From Pseudomonas putida (lineage in GTDB: Bacteria > Pseudomonadota > Gammaproteobacteria > Pseudomonadales > Pseudomonadaceae), in assembly GCF_009883635.2 (NCBI RefSeq), contig NZ_CP026115.2:1116001-1180000 (forward strand): DNA of 64,000 nt, written 5' to 3'. The position numbers and the translations under genes are program-made. Position 1 is the stretch's first letter, and each line of letters starts with the position of its first letter. Shown piece after piece: positions 63,125 to 64,000 of this stretch. The notes beneath the pieces are model-generated. The model saw only the letters and a program-made list of their open reading frames with translations, had not been told where the DNA came from and made no database searches.

Positions 63125-64000
63125 AACGCTAGATCCTCAGGAGTAAATGTCATCTTGAACGAACGATAACGATTGAAATCGCTCGGCTTCATACCCTGCA
63201 TCTCGGTCAAACGACCGATATTCTTCACTGCCGCCACCGCCGAACTGTCGAACGGACCATCGCCACTGGACTTGATCACGCTGACACCGGTGACGGTGCC
63301 GTCCGGCAACATGTTGACCTGCAGGGTCACCGTCATGCCCTTACGCGCGGAAGGCGGACGTGCCCAGCCCTCGGCCGCGCGCATGCGGATCAGGTCGTCG
63401 AAGTCGCCGGCCACCTGGTCACCTTGCTCGTCAGCCAGGGCCTGCTGCCGCTCGGTGGTGTCGGACAACAGCTCGGCCAAGGCCTGGGCTTTCTTGTCTT
63501 CCGCCGACTTGCGGGCCGCTTCCTGTGCCTTCTTCTTCTGAGCATCTGCAGCGGCCTTTTTCTTGGCCTCTTCAGCTGCCTTCTTCTTCGCATCCTCAGC
63601 CGCCGCTTTCTTCTTGGCGTCCTCGGCTGCTTTCTTCTTCGCGTCCTCGGCGGCCTGCTTCTTGGCCTCCTCGGCTGCTTTTTTCTTGGCTTCTTCCTCG
63701 GCCTGCTTCTTCGCCTCTTCCTCGGCCTTCTTCTTGGCGATGTCGGCCTGTTGCTTCTCGGCGGCCTTCTTCGCCTCTTCGGCCTTCTTGGACTCGGCGG
63801 CTTTCTTCGCTTCGGCAGCTTTCGCAGCTTCCTCGGCCTTCTTGGCTTCGGCGGCTTCGCGTGCTTCTTCAGCCTTTTGAGCGGCGTCGGCTTTCTTTTG
63901 TTCCGCGGCCTTGATGGCCTCCTGCTCGACCTTCTTCTGCTCCAGCTGCTCGACTTCGGTCTGGCGCGAGGCGGTTTTCTTCGCTTCCCCGGCAATCTTC
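63121..64000 (-). CDS. tolA: Tol-Pal system protein TolA, C-terminal part (5' end outside window)
   Basis: The gene runs off the window end; 292 codons are visible. They encode the long Ala/Lys/Glu coiled-coil domain II (repeated [19 protein letters not shown] units, about 63480-63960) and the globular C-terminal domain III that contacts TolB and Pal ([35 protein letters not shown]). The N-terminal membrane anchor is missing from the window. Its stop overlaps the tolB start. Confidence 0.96.
   Translation of the reverse strand, partial: KIAGEAKKTASRQTEVEQLEQKKVEQEAIKAAEQKKADAAQKAEEAREAAEAKKAEEAAKAAEAKKAAESKKAEEAKKAAEKQQADIAKKKAEEEAKKQAEEEAKKKAAEEAKKQAAEDAKKKAAEDAKKKAAAEDAKKKAAEEAKKKAAADAQKKKAQEAARKSAEDKKAQALAELLSDTTERQQALADEQGDQVAGDFDDLIRMRAAEGWARPPSARKGMTVTLQVNMLPDGTVTGVSVIKSSGDGPFDSSAVAAVKNIGRLTEMQGMKPSDFNRYRSFKMTFTPEDLAL

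Noticed and set aside
63360..63995. Ser/Pro- and Arg/Lys-rich frames in the tolA repeat
   Set aside because: Other frames of the repetitive coiled-coil part of tolA; the TolA frame continues into the correct C-terminal domain.

Overview
The window reads as chromosomal DNA of a Pseudomonas putida-group bacterium. The support is the high G+C, gene-dense layout, many species-type REP elements (a TTCGCGGG core followed by GCCCGCTCCTACAGG), near-complete identity of several proteins to P. putida proteins I know (XenA, 4-hydroxyproline epimerase), and the block tolA-tolB-oprL-cpoB-queE-queC / mcp / nadA / tusA / perM / bcp-gcvR / dapA-bamC-purC. No database search was run; family names rest on motifs and remembered sequences.

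Layout. 0-9.6 kb is housekeeping and small-molecule genes: a M61-like protein without zinc ligands, YcgN, nitroreductase, 2-hydroxyacid dehydrogenase, YcgL, RNase D, a phosphoethanolamine transferase, a CHMI-type tautomerase, YdcH and a PLP trans-sulfuration enzyme with a divergent Lrp regulator. 9.6-14.7 kb holds a molybdopterin oxidoreductase (YdeP type) beside moaA and moaB, with a bestrophin-like channel. 14.9-23.3 kb is a complete trans-4-hydroxy-L-proline catabolic cluster: AraC-PAS regulator, permease, epimerase, deaminase, ketoglutarate-semialdehyde dehydrogenase and D-hydroxyproline dehydrogenase. 23.3-26.8 kb is a LuxR regulator divergent from an APC permease and a self-cleaving P1 aminopeptidase. 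26.8-28.3 kb is xenA with a divergent ArsR regulator and a clear palindromic operator.

28.4-33.6 kb is the accessory-looking part: a four-cysteine (possibly Fe-S) regulator coupled to a secreted protein, then a lower-G+C module in which a LysR regulator diverges from an overlapping operon of a 2-oxoglutarate/Fe(II) amino-acid dioxygenase, a GNAT acetyltransferase, an AzlC/AzlD exporter and a small cupin. It looks like a system that hydroxylates, perhaps acylates, and then exports a free amino acid; it is my main candidate for an undescribed system. 33.6-37.6 kb carries malate:quinone oxidoreductase and a second proline-racemase-family enzyme (Ser/Cys pair) with a LysR regulator. 37.7-42.5 kb carries a small lipoprotein and an uncharacterised envelope operon.

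42.9-64 kb is conserved core: tRNA-Ser(CGA), purC, an MBL hydrolase, bamC, dapA, gcvR, bcp, perM, tusA, bepA, nadA, a YdgA-like protein, an APC permease, a chemoreceptor, a CDF-like protein, tRNA-Lys(TTT), queC, queE, and the Tol-Pal genes cpoB, pal, tolB and tolA (tolA cut by the window end). I saw no insertion sequence, prophage, CRISPR array, rRNA or origin.
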